DNA of 64,000 bases from Sphaerisporangium rufum (GTDB lineage Bacteria > Actinomycetota > Actinomycetes > Streptosporangiales > Streptosporangiaceae): assembly GCF_016863395.1 (NCBI RefSeq), contig NZ_BOOU01000068.1, positions 1 through 64,000 of the forward strand. The letters are read 5' to 3'. Each line of letters starts with the position of its first letter. Position 1 is the stretch's first letter. The position numbers were made by a program, and so were the translations under genes. This document shows positions 1-7,184 of this stretch, piece by piece. The notes beneath the pieces were generated by a model. That model was not told the origin of the DNA. It worked only from the letters and a program-made list of their open reading frames with translations, and did not search any database.

Positions 1-577
1 TGCGGGACCGAAGACGCCCGCGAGAGCGGGCCCGGCCCGGGGACGGGTCACGCCACGTAACGCGGCTCCCGCCGCGCACCACCGAATCCGGCAGGGGAGG
101 CCGCTCGGCACTCAGTCTGGAAACGGCCCGGAAATCCTGTCAAGCCGCGCCCTGATCGTTTCGATCCGGTCGCCGGTGGCCGGCACCGGTCAACTGGACC
201 GACGTCGGAGCCGGTGACGAAAGTTTCCGCCGGTGGGCGCCGCACTCGTTTTCGACCGGCGAACCCGGGGTGACGAGCCGGCCCTCGCGGGACTGCCTGC
301 TGAAACTTTCAGTATCCGGCCGGTGTACGGATCGGGCGCCATCTTCGTCGAAGCTGCTGAGGGACGCACCCCGGAACGGGCGCCGGATCGGCCGGACGTC
401 GCGGTCTTGACGGAACTTCACCCGGTCGTATTTGCTCCGCCGCACCACCACCTTCATGTCGTCCGGCGGAGAGGGGCACGCGCCAGGGTTGCTTGTTAAC
501 GCTCACAGCAGACCGGGCGGCGCCCCCTCCGGCCGTAAGGGCGGTCCGGAAATTCGCGATGACGAGAGGAACTCGGC
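1..577. other. 577-bp stretch without a supportable gene
   Basis: Open frames exist on both strands, but all are compositional shadows. They lack a ribosome binding site and recognisable protein content. The only site I can point to is the LacI-like dyad at 494-507. The left edge of the window may hold the downstream flank of a gene outside it. Confidence 0.5.
494..507. promoter_or_regulatory. Candidate LacI-family operator
   Basis: The 14-mer TGTTAACGCTCACA fits the dyad TGTnAnCGnTnACA with a central CG, the usual form of LacI/GalR-family operators; its reverse complement begins TGTGAGCG. It lies about 350 bp upstream of the secreted GH43 gene. Control of that gene by a sugar-responsive repressor is inferred. 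No regulator gene is nearby and the distance is long. Confidence 0.35.
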
Positions 578-769
578 GTGAGACGAGGGCTCCGAGCCGG
601 CTCGGCGGCCATCGCCCCCGCGGCGGTGGCGGCGAGCCCGCTGATGGCGGCCCGGACGGCCACCGCCGCTTCGCCGACCCCGGCGACCGGCTCCGGCGAC
701 GCCCCTCCCCGGAGGCGCCATCGTCGTCGCACCACCCGGCCCGTGACCACCGGGGCCGGGTGGCACTGA
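578..769 (+). CDS. Possible small secreted or vestigial protein (63 aa)
   Basis: A GTG start at 578 follows the purine-rich stretch GAGAGGA at a reasonable spacing. The N-terminus has two arginines and then an Ala/Gly-rich stretch ending near A-T-A-A, which resembles an actinobacterial signal peptide but is weakly hydrophobic. The rest is Pro/Arg/Thr-rich with no recognisable domain. It lies between the LacI-like dyad and the GH43 gene on the same strand, so it could be a leader ORF or a decayed secreted protein. I do not recognise the family and it may not be a gene. Confidence 0.25.
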   Translation: MRRGLRAGSAAIAPAAVAASPLMAARTATAASPTPATGSGDAPPRRRHRRRTTRPVTTGAGWH

Positions 770-851
770 CCGTCATCGGCTCTGGTGACCGAGAGCAGCG
801 AGGCCGCGCCGCCTGTGTCGCGGCGCCGGCCATTACCTTCTGGAGGATTTC

Positions 852-2912
852 GTGCGTTTTACCCGACATCGGCGCTGGCTCGCGGTCACCACGGCCGCCG
901 CGCTCAGCGCGCTGGGAGTGCTGAGCGGCGGCTCGGCCCAGGCGGCCGCCGGATGCCGTGTGGACTACACGGTGTCCAGCCAGTGGGGCGGCGGCTTCGG
1001 CGCCAGCGTCAAGATCACAAATCTGGGTGACGCGATCAACGGCTGGCGGCTCACCTGGTCCTTCGGCGCCGGACAGCAGATCAGCCAGATCTGGAACGCC
1101 ACCCACACCCAGTCCGGCGCCGCGGTGACCGCCACCAACGTCTCCTACAACGGCAGCCTGGGCACCGGCGCCAGCACCGAGTTCGGCTTCAACGCCTCCT
1201 GGAACGGCAGCAACCCCGTCCCCACCTCCTTCGCGCTGAACGGCACCACCTGCACCGGCGACACCGGCCCCGGCCCCTCACCCAGCCCGAGCCCGTCGCC
1301 CAGCCCGAGCCCGTCGCCCAGCCCGTCGCCGAGCCCGTCGCCCAGCCCGAGCCCGTCGCCCAGCCCGTCGCCCAGCCCGAGCCCGTCGCCGGGCGGCCCG
1401 TGGCCGCCGTCGTCGCAGTACTCCAACCCGGTGCTGTGGCAGGACCTCGCCGACATCGACATCTTCCGGGTGGACGACACCTACTACTACTCGGCCTCCA
1501 CGATGCACTACTCCCCCGGCGCGCCGGTCCTGCGCTCCTATGACCTGGTCAACTGGGAATACGCCGGCCACTCGGTGCCCAAGTTGGACTTCGGCAACAA
1601 GTACGACATGAACGGCGGCCGCGGTTACGTCAACGGGATTTGGGCGTCGTTCCTGAACTACCGCAAGAGCAACAAGACGTTCTACTGGGGCGGCTGCATC
1701 GACTTCAGCAAGACCTACATCTACGCCGCCACCGCCGTCGAAGGCCCGTGGAACCGGCACACCACGATCAACAAGTGCTACTACGACGCCGGACTGCTCG
1801 TGGACGACGACGACACCATGTACGTCGCCTACGGCAACACGCAGATCAGCGTGGCCCAGCTGTCGGCCGACGGCAAGTCCGAGGTGCGCAGCCAGCAGGT
1901 CTTCTCCACCCCGTCCAACATCGGCACCCTGGAAGGGTCGCGGATGTACAAGCGGAACGGGAACTACTACATCTTCCTCACCAAGCCCGCCAACGGTCAG
2001 TACGTGCTGAAGTCCACCAACGGCCCGTTCGGCCCGTACACCCTGCGGCAGGTGCTGCTGAACATGCCGACCCCGGTCTCCGGTGGCGGCATCCCGCACC
2101 AGGGCGGCCTGGTGCAGACCCAGAACGGCGCCTGGTACTACATGGCGTTCGTGGACGCCTACCCGGGCGGTCGGATCCCGGTCCTCGCCCCGATCAACTG
2201 GACCTCTGACGGCTGGCCCGAGATTCAGACGGTCAACGGCGGCTGGGGCGTGAACTACCCCTACCCGAACGTGCCGCGGCCGCCGCGCCAGGTGAAGGCC
2301 CCGATCGGGACCGACACCTTCGCCGGCACCAGCCTCGGCCACGAGTGGGAATGGAACCACAACCCCGACACCACCAAGTACACGGTCAACAACGGCCTGC
2401 GGCTGCAGACCGCGACGGTGACCAATGACCTGTACTCGGCGCGCAACACCCTGACCCGCCGTATCCAGGGGCCGACGTCCACCGCGACCATCCAGCTGGA
2501 CTACTCGACGATGCGGGACGGCGACCGGGCGGGACTGGCGATGTTGCGTGACTCCTCCGCCTGGATCGGCGTCAGACGCGACAACGGGCAGAACCGGGTG
2601 GTGATGACCAACGGCCTCACCATGAACAGCAGCTGGCAGACCACCGGCACCGGTACCGAGGTGGCGAGCGCGCCGATCTCCGGCGGGCGGATCTGGCTCC
2701 GGGTCAACGCCGACATCCGTCCCGGCTCCGGCAGGCAGGCCCGCTTCTCCTACAGCACCGACGGAACCAACTTCACCTCGCTCGGTTCCGGCTTCACGCT
2801 CGGCAACGCCTGGCAGTTCTTCATGGGCTACCGATATGCCATCTTCAACTACGCGACGCAGTCACTGGGCGGCTCGGTCGGCGTCAGCCGGTTCGACATG
2901 ACGACGCCCTGA
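852..2912 (+). CDS. Secreted CBM2-GH43 glycoside hydrolase (xylosidase/arabinofuranosidase type)
   Basis: Predicted exported hemicellulase, 686 aa, GTG start with GGAGGA just upstream. Order: signal peptide (about 1-33, R-H-R-R-W start, ending A-Q-A-A-A); family 2 carbohydrate-binding module (35-134, bounded by Cys35 and a Cys near 133, Trp-rich as in cellulose/xylan binders); Pro-Ser linker (about 136-182); five-bladed GH43 catalytic domain (about 185-500); C-terminal concanavalin-like beta-sandwich as in GH43 beta-xylosidases. Candidate catalytic residues are Asp201 (base, in A-D-I-D-I-F), Asp312 (pKa modulator, in Y-Y-D-A-G) and Glu361 (acid, in T-L-E-G-S). It stands alone, is followed by a strong hairpin, and may be controlled from the LacI-like dyad upstream. 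Substrate within arabinoxylan cannot be assigned. Confidence 0.92.
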   Translation: MRFTRHRRWLAVTTAAALSALGVLSGGSAQAAAGCRVDYTVSSQWGGGFGASVKITNLGDAINGWRLTWSFGAGQQISQIWNATHTQSGAAVTATNVSYNGSLGTGASTEFGFNASWNGSNPVPTSFALNGTTCTGDTGPGPSPSPSPSPSPSPSPSPSPSPSPSPSPSPSPSPSPSPSPGGPWPPSSQYSNPVLWQDLADIDIFRVDDTYYYSASTMHYSPGAPVLRSYDLVNWEYAGHSVPKLDFGNKYDMNGGRGYVNGIWASFLNYRKSNKTFYWGGCIDFSKTYIYAATAVEGPWNRHTTINKCYYDAGLLVDDDDTMYVAYGNTQISVAQLSADGKSEVRSQQVFSTPSNIGTLEGSRMYKRNGNYYIFLTKPANGQYVLKSTNGPFGPYTLRQVLLNMPTPVSGGGIPHQGGLVQTQNGAWYYMAFVDAYPGGRIPVLAPINWTSDGWPEIQTVNGGWGVNYPYPNVPRPPRQVKAPIGTDTFAGTSLGHEWEWNHNPDTTKYTVNNGLRLQTATVTNDLYSARNTLTRRIQGPTSTATIQLDYSTMRDGDRAGLAMLRDSSAWIGVRRDNGQNRVVMTNGLTMNSSWQTTGTGTEVASAPISGGRIWLRVNADIRPGSGRQARFSYSTDGTNFTSLGSGFTLGNAWQFFMGYRYAIFNYATQSLGGSVGVSRFDMTTP
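1276..1391 (+). repeat. Tandem repeat coding the Pro-Ser linker
   Basis: Near-identical hexamers of the form CCCAGC/CCGTCG, in groups of 12-15 bases, encode an uninterrupted (Pro-Ser)n linker inside the GH43 gene. Such a tract is prone to slippage, and insertions or deletions in 6-bp steps would only change linker length. Confidence 0.85.
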
Positions 2913-3039
2913 CCTGGATCGCCGGCGACCTCGGGGAAGGCCGGCCCGCCATTCCCCGGGGCCGTCGGCCCGGATCCGCCGGGTGGACCCTCGCGGTGCC
3001 CGGCGCCCGTCCCCGGCGGTGCGACGGGCCGGACGGACG

Positions 3040-3075
3040 TCCCGGGCCGCCGGCCAAGGCGCCGGCGGCCCGGGA
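3040..3075. terminator. Strong hairpin terminator after the GH43 gene
   Basis: A perfect 15-bp inverted repeat (TCCCGGGCCGCCGGC at 3040-3054 and its complement at 3061-3075) with a 6-base loop, 128 bases after the GH43 stop. There is no U-tract, as is usual for high-GC actinobacteria. It sits in a 498-bp stretch (2913-3410) without a gene. Confidence 0.7.
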
Positions 3076-3133
3076 TCCGACCGGCGTGCCGCGCTCGCCG
3101 GATGCCACGCCGGCCGGGTGGAACCGGGTCCGC

Positions 3134-3179
3134 CACCCGGCCGGCGCTCGCACCCGGCCGGCGCTCGCACCCGGCCGGC
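3134..3179. repeat. 17-bp GC-rich tandem repeat
   Basis: The unit CACCCGGCCGGCGCTCG occurs at 3134-3150 and 3151-3167, with a partial third copy to 3179. It is followed by irregular ACCGCACC/GGCATCGCA repeats to about 3225. It lies between the GH43 terminator and the promoter region of the next gene. The rest of 2913-3410 shows only an AT-richer promoter-like stretch from about 3280 to 3375. Confidence 0.7.
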
Positions 3180-3410
3180 ACCGCACCGGCATCGCATCGC
3201 ACCGCACCGCACCGGCATCGCACATTCCGCGGATCCGGACGGGCGACCCGGCCTGGCCGGCGCTTCACGCCGCTGACCTGGCGCTTTATCAATCGAAGTA
3301 GCGCTAAATCGGCCTTTATCCATAAAACAGGGGGCAGGCAGCCTCTTCCCACCGCCGGCCGCTCTATAAAGTGAGAGCGGTAACAACGCGGGAATGGCGA
3401 GGGAGCGACG

Positions 3411-4250
3411 ATGTCAGACATGGCGGAGCCGGATATCGATGACGCATCGGCCCGGCGCCTCAATCCCCATATCCCGCACCCGGCCCGGATCTACGACTAT
3501 CTGCTGGGCGGCAAGGACAACTTCGCCGCCGACCGGGCGGCGGCCGATGAACTCGCCAAATACTCCCCAGGTATCCGGGCCGGCGTCCGCGCGCACCGGG
3601 CCTTCCTGCGCCGGGCGGTGCGCCACCTCGCCGCCGAGGCCGGCATCGACCAGTTCCTCGACATCGGCACCGGCATCCCCACCCAGGGCAACACGCACGA
3701 GATCGCGCAGGAGATCGACCCGCGGGCCCGGGTCGCCTACGTGGACAACGACCCGATCGTGCTGGTGCACGGGCGGGCCCTGCTGACCGGGACCCCCACC
3801 GGGATGACCACGGTCATCGAGGCCGACCTGCGGCGCCCGGCGGAGATCCTCACCCACCCCGACGTCCGGGCCGTCATCGACTTCGACCGTCCGGTGGGCG
3901 TCATCCTGGCCGGCATGCTGCACTTCCTCACCGACGAGGAGGATCCACACGGGCTGGTGGAACAGGTCAAGGCGGCCGTGCCCTCGGGTAGTCACCTGCT
4001 GCTGTCGCACATCACGTTCGACTTCGCGCCGGATGTCGACAAGGACGGGTTCAAGAAGCCGTACGAGAAGGGCGCGGCCCCCATGGTCCCCCGCACGCAC
4101 GACGAGGTGATCCGGTTCTTCGACGGCTGGCGGCTGATCGACCCCGGCATGGTCGAGGTGGTCACCTGGCGTCCGGCCCCCGACGAGTACCAGGAGCCCA
4201 TCGAAGGCGGTCACGCCTGGGCCTACGGCGGTATCGCGGTCAAGCCCTGA
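3411..4250 (+). CDS. SAM-dependent methyltransferase, DUF574 type
   Basis: 279-aa protein of the actinobacterial S-adenosyl methyltransferase family (DUF574/Methyltransf_19), substrate unknown. ATG start with GGGAGCG seven bases upstream. The family hallmark Y-D-Y-L-L-G-G-K-D-N-F-A-A-D is at about residues 24-37. The SAM-binding loop D-I-G-T-G-I-P-T-Q-G-N-T-H is intact at about 83-95, followed by the acidic motif V-D-N-D-P at the end of the second strand. It is preceded by an AT-rich region (3285-3375) likely to hold its promoter. Two further paralogues lie at 62469 and 63414; unlike them, this copy keeps a classical glycine loop. Confidence 0.9.
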   Translation: MSDMAEPDIDDASARRLNPHIPHPARIYDYLLGGKDNFAADRAAADELAKYSPGIRAGVRAHRAFLRRAVRHLAAEAGIDQFLDIGTGIPTQGNTHEIAQEIDPRARVAYVDNDPIVLVHGRALLTGTPTGMTTVIEADLRRPAEILTHPDVRAVIDFDRPVGVILAGMLHFLTDEEDPHGLVEQVKAAVPSGSHLLLSHITFDFAPDVDKDGFKKPYEKGAAPMVPRTHDEVIRFFDGWRLIDPGMVEVVTWRPAPDEYQEPIEGGHAWAYGGIAVKP

Positions 4251-4317
4251 CCCGCGCCGGGCAGGGGCCGCGGATACCCGGATCCGGACCGTCGGTGCCA
4301 CCGGCTACGTTGGCCCG

Positions 4318-4902
4318 ATGACCGATCTGGAGACTCCGTGGGAGCCGCCGCTCGCCGGCGACGAGACCGAACACCTGGTCGGCGCGCTGGAACGGCTGCG
4401 CGCCACCTTCCGCTGGAAGGCCGACGGCCTGGACGCCGCGGGGCTGGACACCCGGGTCGGCGCCTCCGCGCTGACCCTCGGTGCCCTGCTCAAGCACCTG
4501 GCCGTGGTGGAGGATCACACGTTCACCGTGAGGCTGCACGGTGAACCGCTCGGCGCGCCGTGGCACACCGGTGACGACGAAGGCGACCACGAGTGGCCGT
4601 TCACCTCCGCCGCCGGAGACACTCCCGAGCGGCTGTACGCGTTCTGGGACGAGGCCGTCGAGCGCTCCCGCGCCACGCTCGGTGCGGCGCTGGACGCCGG
4701 CGGTCTCGACCAGCTCACGGCCGTCGCCATGCCCGACGGCCGGCACGTGAGTCTGCGCCGGCTCGTCTGCGACCTGATCGAGGAGTACGGCCGGCACACC
4801 GGGCACGCCGACCTGCTGCGCGAGGCGGTGGACGGCCGCACCGGCGAGGATCCGCCGCCCGGCTGGCGCCCGAAGTCCGGCCACTGGCGGCCCGGAAGGT
4901 GA
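4318..4902 (+). CDS. DinB-superfamily protein (DUF664)
   Basis: 194-aa four-helix-bundle protein of the DinB/YfiT-like superfamily. Many members bind a metal through three His residues and some actinobacterial ones are thiol (mycothiol) transferases. Candidate ligands are the His in L-L-K-H-L-A-V-V-E near residue 60, and His residues in the C-terminal E-Y-G-R-H-T-G-H-A-D motif characteristic of DUF664. The start is the ATG at 4318, and no strong Shine-Dalgarno is visible. It lies 67 bp behind the methyltransferase on the same strand. A second DUF664 protein is at 11111. The enzymatic role is not established. Confidence 0.85.
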   Translation: MTDLETPWEPPLAGDETEHLVGALERLRATFRWKADGLDAAGLDTRVGASALTLGALLKHLAVVEDHTFTVRLHGEPLGAPWHTGDDEGDHEWPFTSAAGDTPERLYAFWDEAVERSRATLGAALDAGGLDQLTAVAMPDGRHVSLRRLVCDLIEEYGRHTGHADLLREAVDGRTGEDPPPGWRPKSGHWRPGR

Positions 4903-5239
4903 AGGCCGGCGCCGCCCGGCGCCTCACCCAGGCGAGGCCGCCCCTCCCTTGCAAGGTCCAGCCCGGCCCGGCGACGCCCGCCCCGCCCTGGCACGGCTCG
5001 CCTGGTACGGCTCGGCTCGGCATGACCGGGCCGGCCTGGTAAGGCCCGCGCGGCCTGGCAAGGCCGAACGGGTGGCCGATCGCGTGCCGGCCGGCCCCGA
5101 AGTCGCCGGCCGGCACGTCGGTGTGCTCGCCGCGCGCGCCAGGCAGGGCGCGGAACCGGCGGAAAGTACGGCGGGCGACGCGGTCCGTCATACCTTCGGC
5201 CGATGTCCGGGCCTGCGTGCCGGCCGCAAGATCGACTGC
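4903..5239. other. 337-bp intergenic stretch with imperfect repeats
   Basis: No gene is supportable here. The stretch holds a hairpin-prone GGCGCC/GGCGCC segment just after the DinB stop, and imperfect direct repeats around 4990-5070 (GGCCTGGTAAGGCCC and GGCCTGGCAAGGCC, and two copies of a TGGCACGGCTCG-like unit). The promoter of the following secreted esterase probably lies near its right end. Confidence 0.45.
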
Positions 5240-6580
5240 ATGTCCGACAAGAACGATCATCCCCCCGCCGTCCCGCTCCGCCGGACCAGGCGGGCACCGC
5301 TCGGCGCGGGCCTGGCGGCCGTCGCCGGGCTGGCCGCGCTGCTCGCCGCCACCGTCCCGGCTCCGGCAGCCGCCGCCGGGTCCGGCACGCCTTCCCCGGC
5401 CGCGCCTTCCCCGGCCGCCTCTACGCCGGCCGCGTCTTCGCCGGCCGCGCCCGCACCCGCCGGGGCGCCGTCCCGGACGCCGGTGCCCGCTCCGGTGCCC
5501 GGCGAAGACCCGCGGATCCGCCCCTACCTTCCCGCGCCCACCGGTCCCCGGCCGGTCGGGACCACCTCCCTGCACCTGACCGACACCTCGCGCCCCGACC
5601 CGTGGGTGCCCGCGGCCGGCAATCGGGAGCTGATGGTCTCCCTGTGGTATCCAGCCGCCTCGCGGACCGGGCACCCGGCCCCGTACATGACCGCCAAGGA
5701 GTCGGAACTCGTCCTGGCCGGCACCGGGGTCACCGGCGTGCCGCCGGACGCGCTGAGCCGGACTCGGACACACGCCGTCGCCGACGCGCGGCCGGCCGGA
5801 CGCCGGCACGGCCTGCCGCTGGTGGTGCTGTCCCCCGGGTTCACCTGGCCGCGCAGCTCGCTCACCGCGCTGGCCGAGGACCTGGCGAGCCACGGATACG
5901 TGGTGGCGGGCATCGACCACACCTACGAGTCCTTCACCACCACGTTCCCCGGCGGCCGGGTCGCCACCTGCGCCGCCTGCTCCATCGAGTCCGAGGAGGA
6001 CTTCGGCGCGAAGGTGGTCCGGGGCCGGGCGGCCGACGTCTCCTTCGTCCTCGACGAGCTGACCGGCCCGCACTCGCGGTGGCCGGGCGGCACGCTGATC
6101 GACCGGTCCCGGATCGCGATGGCGGGCAGTTCCATCGGCGGCGCGAGCGCGCCGGCGACCATGCTGGCCGACCCGCGGGTGCGCGCCGGGATCAACCTGG
6201 ACGGCACCATGTTCGCGCCCATCCCGGCATCCGGGCTCGACCGGCCGTTCATGTTCATGGGACAGCCGGCGCACGCGCCCGGCGGCGAGGACCCGAGTTG
6301 GGACCGCGACTGGCGGCGGCTGACCGGCTGGAAGCGCTGGCTGGTGGTGGCCGGGTCGGTGCACGCGTCGTTCACCGACTACGACATGCTGGCCCGGCAG
6401 ATCGGCGTCGACCTCGGCGGCGAGCTCACCGGGACCCGCTCGGTCGAGATCACCCGAAGGTATGTCCGGGCGTTCACCGACCTGCACCTGCGCGGCCGTG
6501 CGCAGCCCCTGCTCGACGGCCCCGCACGACGCCATCCCGAGGTCCGGTTCTGCGCCCCCGGCGCCGGGACCTGCGGGTGA
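5240..6580 (+). CDS. Secreted alpha/beta-hydrolase, PAF-acetylhydrolase-like
   Basis: 446-aa exported esterase. I chose the ATG at 5240 because it gives a proper signal peptide (basic R-R-T-R-R, hydrophobic G-A-G-L-A-A-V-A-G-L-A-A-L-L, A-A-A-A cleavage region). An Ala/Pro/Ser-rich linker follows to about residue 90. The catalytic domain resembles platelet-activating-factor acetylhydrolase isoform II. The nucleophile elbow G-S-S-I-G-G places Ser298, a likely acid Asp lies in N-L-D-G, and a likely His in S-V-H-A-S-F-T-D. Related actinobacterial enzymes hydrolyse short-chain esters or polyesters; the substrate here is unknown. It converges with the GNAT gene downstream, with a hairpin between them. 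Confidence 0.85.
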   Translation: MSDKNDHPPAVPLRRTRRAPLGAGLAAVAGLAALLAATVPAPAAAAGSGTPSPAAPSPAASTPAASSPAAPAPAGAPSRTPVPAPVPGEDPRIRPYLPAPTGPRPVGTTSLHLTDTSRPDPWVPAAGNRELMVSLWYPAASRTGHPAPYMTAKESELVLAGTGVTGVPPDALSRTRTHAVADARPAGRRHGLPLVVLSPGFTWPRSSLTALAEDLASHGYVVAGIDHTYESFTTTFPGGRVATCAACSIESEEDFGAKVVRGRAADVSFVLDELTGPHSRWPGGTLIDRSRIAMAGSSIGGASAPATMLADPRVRAGINLDGTMFAPIPASGLDRPFMFMGQPAHAPGGEDPSWDRDWRRLTGWKRWLVVAGSVHASFTDYDMLARQIGVDLGGELTGTRSVEITRRYVRAFTDLHLRGRAQPLLDGPARRHPEVRFCAPGAGTCG

Positions 6581-6593
6581 CCCCGAGCTAACC

Positions 6594-6622
6594 CCGGCCC
6601 GTGCCGCGCCGGCGCGGGCCGG
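6594..6622. terminator. Bidirectional hairpin between convergent genes
   Basis: CCGGCCCG at 6594-6601 pairs perfectly with CGGGCCGG at 6615-6622 across a 13-base loop. It is centred in the 57-bp gap between the converging esterase and acetyltransferase genes. Confidence 0.5.
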
Positions 6623-6637
6623 CCAGGCGCGGGTCGG

Positions 6638-7099
6638 CTAGGCGTCCAGGACCAGCAGCAGGTGTTCGTCCGTGCCGTGCCGGAGGGTGCCGGCGTGCCG
6701 GAAACCGAGCCGCTCCAGCAGCCGGACCGACGCGGTGTTGCCCACGTACGGATCGGCGTACAGCGGGCGGGTCTTCTCCTCGGCCAGGAAGAGCCGCAGC
6801 GCGCGGGTGCCGACGCCGCGGCCCCGGTATTCGCGCCCGAGCCAGTAGCCGACGGACCGCCGCTCCCCTTCCCACCAGGCGACGATGTGGCCGACCGGCT
6901 CGCCGCCGACGGTGACCGCCCGCGCCCGGCCGTCGGGATTGCCGGCCAGAATGCGGGTGGTCCAGTGCGTCATGAACGCCTCGCGCTCCCGGGCCGGGAA
7001 CCTCGACCGCCGCACCGCCTCGGGATCCTGCTCCTGCTGGAAGAACACCTCGAGGTCCGACTCCAGCACGTCGCGCAACCGCACATCCTCGTCGCTCAT
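6638..7099 (-). CDS. GNAT-family N-acetyltransferase
   Basis: 153-aa acetyl-CoA-dependent acyltransferase of the RimJ/RimL type, acceptor unknown. The start M-S-D-E-D-V at 7099 is preferred; an in-frame ATG six codons upstream (7117) is possible. Motifs: N-terminal helix F-F-Q-Q-E-Q-D-P-E-A; acetyl-CoA loop R-G-R-G-V-G-T-R-A-L at mid-protein; C-terminal N-T-A-S-V-R-L-L-E-R-L-G-F. It is divergent from the histidine kinase gene, the starts being 85 bp apart, so their promoters share that gap. Confidence 0.88.
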   Translation of the reverse strand: MSDEDVRLRDVLESDLEVFFQQEQDPEAVRRSRFPAREREAFMTHWTTRILAGNPDGRARAVTVGGEPVGHIVAWWEGERRSVGYWLGREYRGRGVGTRALRLFLAEEKTRPLYADPYVGNTASVRLLERLGFRHAGTLRHGTDEHLLLVLDA

Positions 7100-7184
7100 A
7101 CCGGCCGATCCTGGCATCCGCCACCGACGTTTCCGCCGTCACTAGACCGCCGGATGCTCGTCGTCTCTGAAATGCTGGTTTCCT

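Noticed and set aside
309-1106. Long minus-strand open frame over the GH43 5' end
   Set aside because: It is a shadow of high-GC coding sequence and repeats, with no ribosome binding site or recognisable protein.
1278-2360. Minus-strand open frame of 360 codons inside the GH43 gene
   Set aside because: It is the antisense of the catalytic domain and Pro-Ser linker; the composition is Arg/Val-rich with no domain.
4949-5239. An in-frame extension of the PAF-acetylhydrolase-like protein upstream of 5240
   Set aside because: The extra residues are Pro/Arg/Ala-rich spacer with no signal peptide; the ATG at 5240 begins a normal signal peptide.
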